64,000 bases of DNA from Aeromonas rivipollensis (GTDB lineage Bacteria > Pseudomonadota > Gammaproteobacteria > Enterobacterales > Aeromonadaceae). A program made the position numbers and the translations under genes. Below are positions 7,731-15,539 of the stretch, piece after piece. The stretch spans positions 3,530,501-3,594,500 of the forward strand of contig NZ_CP149130.1 in assembly GCF_037811135.1 (NCBI RefSeq), written 5' to 3'. Under the pieces are notes generated by a model. It did not search any database, was not told the origin of the DNA, and saw only the letters and a list, made by a program, of their open reading frames with translations. Within the stretch, counting starts at the first letter, position 1. Every line of letters starts with the position of its first letter.

Positions 7731-8834
7731 TTACAGCAGCACCATATCGTCTCTGTGGATAGCAACGGCGCCATAGCCGTAACCCAGCACGGCCTCTATC
7801 TGATCCGAGTGTACGCCCCGCAGCTTCTCAAGCTCCAGATGATCGTAACGGCAGATGCCGCGGGCCAGCTCGCTCCCCTGAGGGCCCAGGATCCGCACCA
7901 CGTCGCCACGGACGAAGTCTCCCTTGACCGCGACTATGCCCTTGGGCAGCAGGCTGGAGCCCTTCTCCTGCATGGCGGCCACGGCCCCCTGATCCACATG
8001 GACTTCCCCATGGGGGGGCGGCCCTGCCAGGATCCAGCTCTTGCGCCCTTCCAGCGGCGAGGCCAGGGCCGGGAACAGGGTGCCCACCCGCTCGCCGGCG
8101 GCGAGGCGACCTATCACTTCCGGGATCTGGCCGGTGGCGATCACCACATTGACCCCGGCACGGCGTGCCACGTCGGCGGCCTGCAGCTTGGTGGCCATGC
8201 CGCCGGTCCCGAGACCGCTGACGCTGTCACCGGCGAGGGATCGCAGGGTGTCGTCTATGGTCTGCACCTCTTCGATGAGCTGGGCATCCGGGTTGGTGCG
8301 GGGATCCGCGGTAAAGAGCCCCTTCTGGTCGGTGAGCAGGATCAGCAGATCAGCATCCGCCAGGATGGCGGCGCGGGCGGAGAGGTTATCGTTGTCCCCC
8401 ACCTTGATCTCGGCGGTGGCCACGGCGTCGTTCTCGTTGATGACGGGGATGATGCGATGATCGAGCAGGGTGCGCAGGGTGTCGCGGGCATTGAGGTAAC
8501 GCTCCCTGTCCTCCAGATCGGCGCGGGTCAGCAACATCTGGCCGATGTGCAGCCCGTAGAGGTTGAACAGGTCCTGCCATACCCGGATGAGCTGGGTCTG
8601 GCCCACCGCCGCCAACATCTGCTTGTTGGGCAGGGTCGGCGCCAGCGGAGGGTGTCCCAGGTGCTCACGTCCGGCGGCGATGGCGCCGGAGGTCACCAGA
8701 ACGACACGGTGTCCGTGTCGATGCAGGGCGGCACATTGCCTGACCAGCTCCACCATATGGGCACGGTTGAGACGGGCAGATCCCCCGGTGAGCACGCTGG
8801 TGCCCAATTTGACGACTATGGTTCTGTTTTCCAT
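7731..8834 (-). CDS. proB: Glutamate 5-kinase
   Basis: A 367-residue enzyme catalysing the first, proline-inhibited step of proline synthesis. The amino-acid-kinase domain begins [20 protein letters not shown] and includes [23 protein letters not shown] and GDNDNLSA. The C-terminal PUA domain covers roughly residues 275-365. Length and domains match E. coli ProB. It heads the proBA transcript; the ribosome site is weak. The region behind its stop holds a diverged duplicate of its own last codons. Confidence 0.97.
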   Translation of the reverse strand: MENRTIVVKLGTSVLTGGSARLNRAHMVELVRQCAALHRHGHRVVLVTSGAIAAGREHLGHPPLAPTLPNKQMLAAVGQTQLIRVWQDLFNLYGLHIGQMLLTRADLEDRERYLNARDTLRTLLDHRIIPVINENDAVATAEIKVGDNDNLSARAAILADADLLILLTDQKGLFTADPRTNPDAQLIEEVQTIDDTLRSLAGDSVSGLGTGGMATKLQAADVARRAGVNVVIATGQIPEVIGRLAAGERVGTLFPALASPLEGRKSWILAGPPPHGEVHVDQGAVAAMQEKGSSLLPKGIVAVKGDFVRGDVVRILGPQGSELARGICRYDHLELEKLRGVHSDQIEAVLGYGYGAVAIHRDDMVLL

Positions 8835-8923
8835 GGGAACAAAGGGTTAGAAAAGTAAGGAATCCCTTTATACCCACGGCCCTGTTACCCTGCAAGGCAA
8901 TTAAGCCTCACAGCTGTCATGGC

Positions 8924-8960
8924 AAAGAAGGAGGCCCCGCGGATCCATGACCGCAGGGCC
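8924..8960 (-). terminator. Probable terminator of crl
   Basis: GGCCCTGCGG pairs with CCGCGGGGCC (one wobble) on the minus strand and is followed by the pyrimidine-rich CTCCTTCTTT, nine bases after the crl stop codon. Confidence 0.6.
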
Positions 8961-8968
8961 CGGGCGGA

Positions 8969-9361
8969 TCAGGCCGCCGTTACATTCAGCTCGGCGGTGA
9001 CCTGCTTGGCGGGAGACAAGGTGCACTCCAGCAGGGTCAGCTTGGCGCTGATGAGCTTGTAGAAGTGGTTGAGGGTACGCTCGACCTCGGCCTGGTGCTT
9101 CTTGGGCAGCGGCTTGTCGATCCACTCCCCGTCCGCATTGTAGAAGCCGACCTGATAGTGATAGCGGAAGCTGTGGTCCTCCTGCTCCAGCACCAGCCAC
9201 CAGCCCCAGAACTCCCGCTTGTCCGGCGCCGGTTTGGCGCTGACGCAGACGGAAAGGCAGTCGAAGCGGTAGCGTCCCTCCTCGCACAGATCCTCGCGCA
9301 GATAGGGGCCAATCGCTGCGAATTGCCTCAGCAATCGCTTGTAGGTCACTCTCTCTGACAT
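8969..9361 (-). CDS. crl: Sigma factor-binding protein Crl
   Basis: A 130-residue homologue of Crl, which binds RpoS and promotes assembly of the sigma-S RNA polymerase holoenzyme. Diagnostic segments are FAAIGPYLREDLCEEGRYRF, then DCLSVCVSAKPAPDKREFWG and WWLVLE, aligning with [20 protein letters not shown] in E. coli as I remember it. The start at 9361 follows a strong GGGAGG ribosome site; seven further upstream codons are unlikely. It sits downstream of frsA as in E. coli, but phoE, which separates crl from proB there, is absent. Confidence 0.95.
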   Translation of the reverse strand: MSERVTYKRLLRQFAAIGPYLREDLCEEGRYRFDCLSVCVSAKPAPDKREFWGWWLVLEQEDHSFRYHYQVGFYNADGEWIDKPLPKKHQAEVERTLNHFYKLISAKLTLLECTLSPAKQVTAELNVTAA

Positions 9362-9423
9362 GCTAACCTCCCTGTTGAACAAGCCATACCATCACATGAT
9401 GATGTTACATTTTTAGTTCTATA

Positions 9424-10692
9424 TCATGTACATAAGTGTTTCTTCAGCCAATCTACCGTCTCTTTTAGCGCCTCGTCATACACCTCCAGCAGAGGCTGTT
9501 TGTCGAACACCACCGCCTTGCCATTGCGGCTGGCGGAGGCCAGGGCCCGGACATCCTGCTCGGGACAAATGAAGTCACGCTTGTGGCCAACGCTCAGGAT
9601 GGGCACAGAGGTGCGACTCCCCAGCAACCCCTGGGTCTTGAGGGAGAAGACCTGGCACTTGGTGCGCAGCAGATCCCACTGGGCGGCATCGGCCCCCAGG
9701 CGGTTCGCCAGCCCGTCCCGCATCATGCGCGGACAGCGGGCAAACATCTCCTGATTGGTAAACACCTGATTGATGCCGGCCCCGATGCAGACCACTGTCC
9801 TGAGCTTGAAGGGCTCGATGAAGGCGAGGCGTGCCGCCACATTGCCGGCGAGGCGGAACCCCACCATGGCGATGCGCTGATGATCGACCCAGGCCACCTC
9901 GGAGAGGTGATTGAGCACCGCCTGGTGCAGGCGGCTGGTGTCCTGCACCAGCGGCCAGTGCTCCGCATAGCCGGTTCCCGGCATGTCCAGCGACAGCATG
10001 CCGATGCCGTGGGGCTCGAGGCACTTGAAGTAGAAGTTGAGGAAGTCGACCTGGAGGGCGTCTATGCCACCGCTGACGATGACCAGGGGCACAGGCCTGT
10101 CGGTGGTGGGCAGGTGCAGGTAGCCCTGAATGGTCTTGCCCCGAAACGGGACCTGCAGCTCCTTGAGGGGCACCTTGAACAGCCTGCCCGCCTCGCGGTA
10201 GGCCATGTTGCAGAGCAGTTGGGCCTGATCCGCCAGCTCGTCATTCTTGAGGTGGGGGTAGCTCGCGATGGAGTAGTAGCGCACCGCCTTGAGCAGATTC
10301 TTCAACGCCCCGGCGCTGTCGCCCTGGCTGACCAGCTCGCGCCCGGCATTGAAATAGCGGCCGGCCAGCTGGCTCCACTCATAGACCCAGTTGCCGGGCA
10401 CATAACCCTTGATGGTATCCAGATAGCGCTCGTGGCTGCGTTCCCCCTGACCCATGGCGATACGGGCGAGGGTCTGCTCCACCTCTACCGGATCCGCCCC
10501 CTGCCAGGCCCAGGTCGGCCGGCGCAGCAGGCGGTACCAATGGGGCGACAGGGCGCCGTCGATGAAGCTCTCGGCCAGGGAGCTGTCCTGCTCATCGACC
10601 GGGCTGGAGTTGGATATTTCGGAGGTTTCCAATACCTTTTTGACCCGGGTGAACAGCTTTTCCGTCAGGTTGGTATCGTCGTTTGGTTCCAA
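9424..10692 (-). CDS. frsA: Esterase / fermentation-respiration switch protein FrsA
   Basis: A 422-residue alpha/beta-hydrolase-fold protein. Recognisable segments are PHWYRLLRRPTWAWQGADP, GNWVYEWSQLAGRY, SIASYPHLKNDELADQAQ and LVIVSGGIDALQ. The nucleophile-elbow region MVGFRLAGN has Arg instead of Ser at the nucleophile position, as in E. coli FrsA (GFRFGAN). FrsA was described as a partner of the glucose-PTS protein IIA-Glc; an esterase activity has been reported, but a standard Ser triad is not evident. The likely start is TTG at 10692, which aligns with the E. coli N-terminus. Order gpt-frsA-crl is conserved. Confidence 0.93.
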   Translation of the reverse strand: MEPNDDTNLTEKLFTRVKKVLETSEISNSSPVDEQDSSLAESFIDGALSPHWYRLLRRPTWAWQGADPVEVEQTLARIAMGQGERSHERYLDTIKGYVPGNWVYEWSQLAGRYFNAGRELVSQGDSAGALKNLLKAVRYYSIASYPHLKNDELADQAQLLCNMAYREAGRLFKVPLKELQVPFRGKTIQGYLHLPTTDRPVPLVIVSGGIDALQVDFLNFYFKCLEPHGIGMLSLDMPGTGYAEHWPLVQDTSRLHQAVLNHLSEVAWVDHQRIAMVGFRLAGNVAARLAFIEPFKLRTVVCIGAGINQVFTNQEMFARCPRMMRDGLANRLGADAAQWDLLRTKCQVFSLKTQGLLGSRTSVPILSVGHKRDFICPEQDVRALASASRNGKAVVFDKQPLLEVYDEALKETVDWLKKHLCT

Positions 10693-10765
10693 GATGGTGA
10701 CTCTTCTGTCTCAAACAATGGCCCATCTTAACCACTTTTCACCGCGGGCAGCCACATCATAAACG

Positions 10766-10792
10766 CATAAGGCCCCAAACAGGGGCCTTATG
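10766..10792. terminator. Hairpin between gpt and frsA
   Basis: CATAAGGCCCC-AAACA-GGGGCCTTATG is a perfect 11-bp stem, 78 bases after the gpt stop codon, without a strong T tract on either strand. It probably ends or processes the gpt transcript. Confidence 0.6.
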
Positions 10793-10869
10793 AAACCGTC
10801 TTGCCGTCAGCGCGAGCAAACCGCCCCCACCACAGTCAGGGGCGGGCGACTCGCCAAGGCAGGGGGCTA

Positions 10870-11337
10870 TTACTCTTCGTCACAGATCGGGTTGGCAAAC
10901 TCCAGCGCCATGTCCCAGGGCTGCTCAATCCAGGTGTCCTGCGGGATGGCCACTTCGAAGTCATCCAGCAATTGCTCACCCATGGGCTTGGCGAAGATGG
11001 CGATGAACTTGGCCTTGGGATAGAGCTCGCGGATCGCCTTGGCGGTAGTTCCTGTATCCACCAGATCTTCCACTACCAGCCAGCCTTCACCGTCACCGGC
11101 TGTGGTGGCGGCCTTGACGACCACCAGCTCACGCTGGCTGTTGTGGTCATAGCTGGAGATGCACAGGGTTTCGACGTTGCGAATGCCAAGTTCACGGGCC
11201 ATCAGGGCAGCAGGCACCAGACCACCACGGCTGACCGCGATGATCCCTTTCCACTGGCTGACGGGCAGTTGACGACGGGCCAGACGGCGCGCTTCACGTT
11301 GCAGGTTATCCCACGACACATAGAATTTCTTTGGCAT
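10870..11337 (-). CDS. gpt: Xanthine-guanine phosphoribosyltransferase
   Basis: A 155-residue purine salvage enzyme converting xanthine and guanine with PRPP to nucleotides. It begins [20 protein letters not shown] and carries [12 protein letters not shown] and the PRPP-binding motif [14 protein letters not shown] near residue 86. The C-terminus [16 protein letters not shown] is typical of Gpt. Only a weak ribosome site (GAGAT) precedes the start. The gene is divergent from pepD as in E. coli, though here about 940 bp with a small gene separate them. Confidence 0.96.
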   Translation of the reverse strand: MPKKFYVSWDNLQREARRLARRQLPVSQWKGIIAVSRGGLVPAALMARELGIRNVETLCISSYDHNSQRELVVVKAATTAGDGEGWLVVEDLVDTGTTAKAIRELYPKAKFIAIFAKPMGEQLLDDFEVAIPQDTWIEQPWDMALEFANPICDEE

Positions 11338-11711
11338 GCTATCGATCTCAACGAGTTATAAAGGCAATCACTAAGACGTAAGAGTCCCGGCAGACACACG
11401 GGATCCGGTAAATTCTGGCCCCCGTTTCCTGAATTTTGCTTGCACTTTTGCGGCCTCAGGGGTGAACCCTCGGCAGCAAAAAGCAGATGCATTGAAAGCA
11501 GGACGGGCATGGCTGGCGGCCATCTCGATCTAGACACAGACCTCAGGCCAGCTGTTGGGCCGGTATGATAGCACCCTTTGCAGATAAAATGACTGGCAAA
11601 CGTATGCGAAAAACAGGAAAAGTCGGCCATCTCCTGCCCTTTTGGCCTCCCCTCGGGGCCCAGTCCTCATCAACAGGGTGCTCATTCGAAGAGCAAACCT
11701 CGAATTTCGGG
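11338..11711. other. Non-coding stretch upstream of gpt
   Basis: About 370 bp in which no convincing gene is seen. Open frames on the minus strand here have low-complexity, cysteine-rich translations and no ribosome site. It presumably holds the gpt promoter, but no clear -35/-10 pair was identified. Confidence 0.5.
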
Positions 11712-11755
11712 TAAAAAAATAGCAGGGGGGAGGATGGAACCCTCGCACACCTGCT
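11712..11755 (-). terminator. Terminator of the 29-codon gene
   Basis: On the minus strand AGCAGG and GAGGG pair with CCTC and CCTGCT around a TTCCAT loop, followed by A and seven T. It lies 41 bases after the stop codon of the small gene at 11796-11885. Confidence 0.75.
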
Positions 11756-11795
11756 GCTTTTCTGCTTTCTCTGTCAGCCTGGCTGACTGCCCGTC

Positions 11796-11885
11796 TTAAC
11801 GACGACCGGCGTAGGGGTTCGGATAGTTGAAACCCTGGGTATAGAGAGACTGGGCAAACCAATAGGTTGAATTGCTGCCTGACAT
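11796..11885 (-). CDS. Small protein of 29 residues, unknown function
   Basis: MSGSNSTYWFAQSLYTQGFN followed by YPNPYAGRR and a stop. The frame has a strong AGGAG ribosome site seven bases before the ATG. A plausible sigma-70 promoter lies about 150 bases upstream and a good terminator follows, so it looks like an independent small transcription unit. The peptide is rich in aromatic and polar residues, has no transmembrane segment and ends in two arginines. I do not recognise a family. Alternatively the transcript is a regulatory RNA with a short frame. Confidence 0.55.
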   Translation of the reverse strand: MSGSNSTYWFAQSLYTQGFNYPNPYAGRR

Positions 11886-12037
11886 AATGAACTCCTGATT
11901 GCTTAACAAGTTACGTACCTTTAATGCGGGTTCAGATCCTTGAACAGACACTCGGTTCCGTGGAGGCGCACTTGCTTTGCTTCGGTTCCCTGGAGGCATT
12001 CATTGTCGTCCTGACAAGTGGTTGACCCACGGCGGCT

Positions 12038-12065
12038 AATTTACCACCCGGCGGCGAAAAGACAA
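12038..12065 (-). promoter_or_regulatory. Sigma-70 promoter for the 29-codon gene
   Basis: On the minus strand TTGTCT, a 16-bp spacer and TAAATT. The transcript would have a leader of about 145 bases. That leader contains a direct repeat of CGGTTCC-[GC]-TGGAGGC (as read on the plus strand) around 11952 and 11983. Confidence 0.55.
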
Positions 12066-12071
12066 TATTTT

Positions 12072-12087
12072 TGTGATGCACGTCACG
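12072..12087. promoter_or_regulatory. CRP-like site
   Basis: TGTGA-TGCACG-TCACG is a CRP palindrome with one mismatch. It is just upstream of the -35 of the minus-strand small gene, centred near -48, and about 190 bp before pepD. The spacing is not classical for either gene. Confidence 0.5.
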
Positions 12088-12275
12088 AATTTCATCTTCT
12101 GCTGGTAACCATGGGCAAGGCAGTCATGTTCGCCATTCAGGCTCCCTTTATCAGCACAAGCAGACCGCAATTTGCGCAGATCGCTCACATTTTTGTGTGA
12201 TTGACTGTATTATCGTTACCCTCTTCTGCGGCCCACCGGGCCCTGTCCATTTCCGTGCTGGTAAGGAGTCCCGAC

Positions 12276-13727
12276 GTGGCACAGCTTAGTTCTCTGTCTC
12301 CCAAATTGATTTGGCAATTCTTCGAGCAGATCTGCTCCATTCCCCACCCCTCCAAGCACGAGGCCAAGTTGAGCGCCTGGATAGTGCAGTGGGCCCGGGG
12401 GGAAGGCCTGGCGGTCAAGCAAGACGCCGTGGGCAACATCATCATCAAGAAACCGGCCACCCCGGGCATGGAAAACCGCAAGGCCGTGGTGCTGCAGGCC
12501 CACATCGACATGGTGCCCCAGGCCAATGCCGACACCCGGCACGACTTCACTCAGGATCCCATCGATGCCTACATCGACGGTGAATGGGTCACCGCCCGTG
12601 GCACCACCCTCGGGGCCGACAACGGCATGGGCATGGCAGGCTGCCTGGCCGTGCTGGCGGACAAGACCATCAAGCACGGTCCGCTGGAAGTGCTGCTGAC
12701 CACGGACGAAGAGACCGGCATGACAGGCGCCTTCGGCCTGGAAGCGGGTTGGCTGGAGGGCGAGATCCTGCTCAACACCGACTCCGAAGAGGATGGCGAG
12801 GTCTACATGGGCTGCGCCGGTGGCGTGGATGCCAATATCCGCTTCCCGCTGGAGCTGGTTGCCGCCACTGAAGGCGAAAGCTTCGAGCTGCAGGTGAAGG
12901 GGCTGCGTGGCGGTCACTCCGGGGTCGACATCCACCGCGGTCGTGGCAACGCCAACAAGCTGCTGGTGCGCCTGCTCAAGGCCGCCGAGCCGCTGGGGGT
13001 GCGTCTGGCCGAGATAAGCGGCGGTACCCTGCGCAACGCCATCCCCCGCGAAGCCCGCGCCACCCTGCTGGTGCCCACCGCCAGCGTCAGTGAGTTCAAA
13101 GCCCTGGTTGACCGCTACGCCGGCATCTATCAGAGCGAGCTGGCCGCCACCGAGGCGAACCTGACCGTGCTGCTGAGCGGCCGGGACATGCCCGCCAAGC
13201 TGATGAGCGAATCCCTCCAGACCCGCCTGCTGGATGCCCTGATGGCCTGCCCCAACGGGGTGATGCGCATGAGCGACGCCATCCCGGGCGTCACCGAGAC
13301 CTCCACCAACCTTGGGGTCATCAAGACCCTCGAGGGTGAGGTCTATGTGCAGTGCCTGATCCGCTCCCTCATCGACTCGGGTCGCGAGAGCGTCGAGCAG
13401 ATGACCCGCTCCCTGTTCAGCCTGGCGGGTGCCAGCTGTGAATTCACCGGCGCCTACCCAGGCTGGGCACCGAACGTGGACTCCCCCGTCATGGCCCTGG
13501 TGCGCAACAGCTACCAGACCCTGTTCGGCGAGATGCCGAACGTCATGGTGATCCACGCCGGTCTCGAGTGCGGTCTGTTCAAGAGCGCCTACCCGGATTG
13601 GGACATGGTCTCCTTCGGCCCGACCATACGCGGCGCCCACTCACCGGACGAGCGGGTTCATATCCCAGCGGTCGAGCGCTTCTGGCAACTGCTGGTCCAC
13701 GTGCTGGAACAGATCCCGGCCAAGTAA
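12276..13727 (+). CDS. pepD: Cytosolic aminoacyl-histidine dipeptidase (peptidase D)
   Basis: A 483-residue M20-family zinc dipeptidase that cleaves dipeptides such as carnosine and Cys-Gly. Metal-site segments are visible: VLQAHIDMVPQ (His and Asp), GTTLGADNGMGMA (bridging Asp), LLTTDEETGMTGAFG (catalytic Glu) and NTDSEEDGEVYMGCAGG. The length matches E. coli PepD. The start is GTG at 12276 (aligning with MSELSQLSP of E. coli), preceded by TAAGGAG; the frame is open 25 codons upstream without a ribosome site. Divergent from gpt as in enterobacteria. Confidence 0.96.
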   Translation: MAQLSSLSPKLIWQFFEQICSIPHPSKHEAKLSAWIVQWARGEGLAVKQDAVGNIIIKKPATPGMENRKAVVLQAHIDMVPQANADTRHDFTQDPIDAYIDGEWVTARGTTLGADNGMGMAGCLAVLADKTIKHGPLEVLLTTDEETGMTGAFGLEAGWLEGEILLNTDSEEDGEVYMGCAGGVDANIRFPLELVAATEGESFELQVKGLRGGHSGVDIHRGRGNANKLLVRLLKAAEPLGVRLAEISGGTLRNAIPREARATLLVPTASVSEFKALVDRYAGIYQSELAATEANLTVLLSGRDMPAKLMSESLQTRLLDALMACPNGVMRMSDAIPGVTETSTNLGVIKTLEGEVYVQCLIRSLIDSGRESVEQMTRSLFSLAGASCEFTGAYPGWAPNVDSPVMALVRNSYQTLFGEMPNVMVIHAGLECGLFKSAYPDWDMVSFGPTIRGAHSPDERVHIPAVERFWQLLVHVLEQIPAK

Positions 13728-13748
13728 GCACGGCCTTCCATGCCACTC

Positions 13749-13773
13749 CATGCCCCGCCCAGTGCGGGGCATG
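13749..13773 (+). terminator. Hairpin after pepD
   Basis: CATGCCCCGC-CCAGT-GCGGGGCATG, a perfect 10-bp stem 21 bases after the pepD stop but without a T run. Confidence 0.5.
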
Positions 13774-13910
13774 TCATTGGGGCTGTGCCCCTCTTTTCCC
13801 TGCGTTGCCCCCTTCACTGCTCCTGCTGCTCCCCCTTGAAATCGTATCCATAAGTAACCCTGGATTTGAAAACCTTTTCCATGATTTATGTAAATTTACA
13901 ACACAATAAG

Positions 13911-13924
13911 TTGATCGAGATCAC
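13911..13924 (+). promoter_or_regulatory. FNR-type site
   Basis: TTGAT-CGAG-ATCAC differs from the FNR consensus TTGAT-N4-ATCAA by one base. Its centre is 61-62 bases before the predicted start of the small-gene promoter (near 13979), the classical position for class I activation. Confidence 0.65.
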
Positions 13925-13943
13925 AAAAGCCTCTAGCATCAAA

Positions 13944-13972
13944 TTGTGACCAAGGTCACAGGAAGCAATAAT
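13944..13972 (+). promoter_or_regulatory. Promoter with overlapping consensus CRP site
   Basis: TTGTGA (-35, 13944-13949), a 17-bp spacer and AATAAT (-10, 13967-13972). A perfect CRP palindrome TGTGA-CCAAGG-TCACA (13945-13960) covers the -35 and spacer. CRP bound here would compete with RNA polymerase, whereas FNR upstream would activate, so the unit would respond to oxygen limitation and carbon source in opposite ways. Confidence 0.6.
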
Positions 13973-13995
13973 CAACAGAGCGAAGAGGTAAGACT

Positions 13996-14115
13996 ATGTT
14001 TGAGAACCTGGCAGTGCTGTTCCACCTGAAGGGTGCATCCAGCAAGAAAGGCACACAAGAGAAAGACACTTATGCGCCTTCGACTCGCAACTACTACTTC
14101 CGCTATGGCGCCTGA
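13996..14115 (+). CDS. Small protein of 39 residues, unknown function
   Basis: MFENLAVLFHLKGASSKKGT, then QEKDTYAPSTRNYYFRYGA and a stop. AGAGG lies 7-8 bases before the ATG. A promoter with a consensus CRP site and an FNR site precede it and a terminator follows about 140 bases downstream. The first third is mildly hydrophobic and the rest is charged with an aromatic tail (NYYFRYG). I recognise no family. The regulatory context is what supports it as a real gene. Confidence 0.6.
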   Translation: MFENLAVLFHLKGASSKKGTQEKDTYAPSTRNYYFRYGA

Positions 14116-14256
14116 TGTCATTCGCCCGGAAGTAGAAATTAGTAACGTAATAAAACCACAAAACAACTCAGCAATTCACACCACAGCCACCCCCTCGGGG
14201 CGCTGTCCTGCCCGGGCCAGATGTTCCACGGCCAAACCTGAACTCCAACCATGAAG

Positions 14257-14281
14257 ATGGGGCCCACAGGCCCCATTTTTT
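14257..14281 (+). terminator. Rho-independent terminator after the 39-codon gene
   Basis: ATGGGGCC-CACA-GGCCCCAT followed by six T on the plus strand. It also marks the boundary to the convergent ABC transporter operon. Confidence 0.85.
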
Positions 14282-14341
14282 ATTGCTCGTCCCCGACGCC
14301 ACCTTGCTGTGATACCGGCCCTGGCGAAGCGGACGCCGGCA

Positions 14342-15343
14342 TCAGACCGCCTTTCCCAGCGGCGCCGCCTCCACCACGGACAAGGGGAAGTGGCAGGCCA
14401 CCTGATGGGCCTCTGTGCCACAAGGCTCCAGACTCGGCGAGGTGCCGCGGCACAGCGCTGTGGCATAGGGGCAGCGCTGATGGAAATGGCAGCCGCTCGG
14501 GGGAGAGATGGGCGAGGGCACGTCCCCCGTCAGCAGGATCCGCTGGTTGCGCCTGCGGGGATCCGGTACCGGGATGGCCGAGATCAGCGCCTGGGTATAG
14601 GGGTGGCGCGGGTTCAGGTAGAGTTGCTGAGCCTCGGCCAGCTCGACGATCCTGCCCAAGTACATGACCGCAATCCTGTCCGAGATGTGTTTGACCACAG
14701 AGAGATCGTGGGCGATGAAGATGATGGCCAGATTCATCTCCCGCTGCAGGGTGAGCAGCAGGTTCACTATCTGGGACTGCACCGAGACGTCAAGCGCCGA
14801 CACCGCCTCGTCACACACCAGCAGTCTGGGCTTGAGGGCGATGGCGCGGGCAATGCCGATGCGCTGGCGCTGACCGCCGGAAAACTCGTGAGGATAGCGA
14901 TCCACCGCACTCTTCGGCAGGCCCACCTTGTCCAGCAGCTCCAGCACCCAGCCGCGTCGCTGCTCCGTATTGCCTTTACCGTGGATGATGAAGGGCTCTT
15001 CCAGGATCTGCCCCACCGTGTGGCGACCGTTGAGGGATTCTGCAGGATCCTGAAACACTATCTGCATCTCCTGGCGCAGGGATCGCATCTCCCCGGGTGA
15101 CAACCGGGTGATGTCGCGCCCCTCGAAGCTTATCTGCCCCGCCGTGGGCTCAAACAGCTTGAGCAGGGAGCGACCCAGGGTTGACTTGCCACAGCCGGAC
15201 TCCCCCACCAGCCCCAGCGTCTCCCCCTGCTTGAGATCGAAGCTGATGCCATCCACCGCATAGACGGTGTAGGGTTTGCGCAAAAAGCCGCCACCCATCT
15301 TGAAATGCTGCTTCAACTCCCTTACCGACAACAAGACGCTCAT
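14342..15343 (-). CDS. Peptide ABC transporter ATPase (OppF/DppF type)
   Basis: A 333-residue ATPase, last gene of the transporter operon. Walker A is [13 protein letters not shown] (about residue 47), the Q-loop region MQIVFQDP, the signature EFSGGQRQRIGIARA and Walker B LLVCDEAVSALDVS. The oligopeptide-type C-terminal extension (HPYTQALISAIPVPDP, then CHFHQRCPYATALC) is present. The start at 15343 follows GGAGCGGCGGCG. Its stop-to-start coupling is unusual: two short ORFs (15340-15441 and 15438-15539) repeat its first 14 codons and link it through ATGA overlaps to the preceding ATPase gene. Confidence 0.9.
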   Translation of the reverse strand: MSVLLSVRELKQHFKMGGGFLRKPYTVYAVDGISFDLKQGETLGLVGESGCGKSTLGRSLLKLFEPTAGQISFEGRDITRLSPGEMRSLRQEMQIVFQDPAESLNGRHTVGQILEEPFIIHGKGNTEQRRGWVLELLDKVGLPKSAVDRYPHEFSGGQRQRIGIARAIALKPRLLVCDEAVSALDVSVQSQIVNLLLTLQREMNLAIIFIAHDLSVVKHISDRIAVMYLGRIVELAEAQQLYLNPRHPYTQALISAIPVPDPRRRNQRILLTGDVPSPISPPSGCHFHQRCPYATALCRGTSPSLEPCGTEAHQVACHFPLSVVEAAPLGKAV

Positions 15344-15441
15344 CGCCGCCGCTCCCATCCATCCAAATGAAGAGGCGACCTGGCCCCCTCCCTGTTGCTG
15401 AAGTGCTGTTTCAACTCCCTTACCGACAACGAGGTGCTCAT
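15340..15441 (-). pseudogene. Duplicated start region of the OppF-type gene, copy 2
   Basis: A 33-codon frame beginning MSTSLSVRELKQHFSNREGA, nearly identical to the first 14 residues of the downstream ATPase ([14 protein letters not shown]) and then unrelated to it. The TGA stop overlaps the ATG of the full gene (ATGA). It has its own GGAGCGGCGGCG upstream. The unit length is exactly 98 bp. Confidence 0.85.
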
Positions 15442-15539
15442 CGCCGCCGCTCCCGTCCATCGAGGTGAAGAGGCAGCCTGGCCTCTTCCCTATTGCTGAA
15501 GTGCTGTTTCAACTCCCGTACCGACAACAAGACGCTCAT
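15438..15539 (-). pseudogene. Duplicated start region of the OppF-type gene, copy 1
   Basis: A 33-codon frame beginning [20 protein letters not shown]. Its ATG overlaps the stop of the preceding ATPase gene (ATATGA) and its TGA overlaps the ATG of copy 2. Together with copy 2 this forms a chain of three translationally coupled starts in 98-bp steps before the complete ATPase. Confidence 0.85.
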
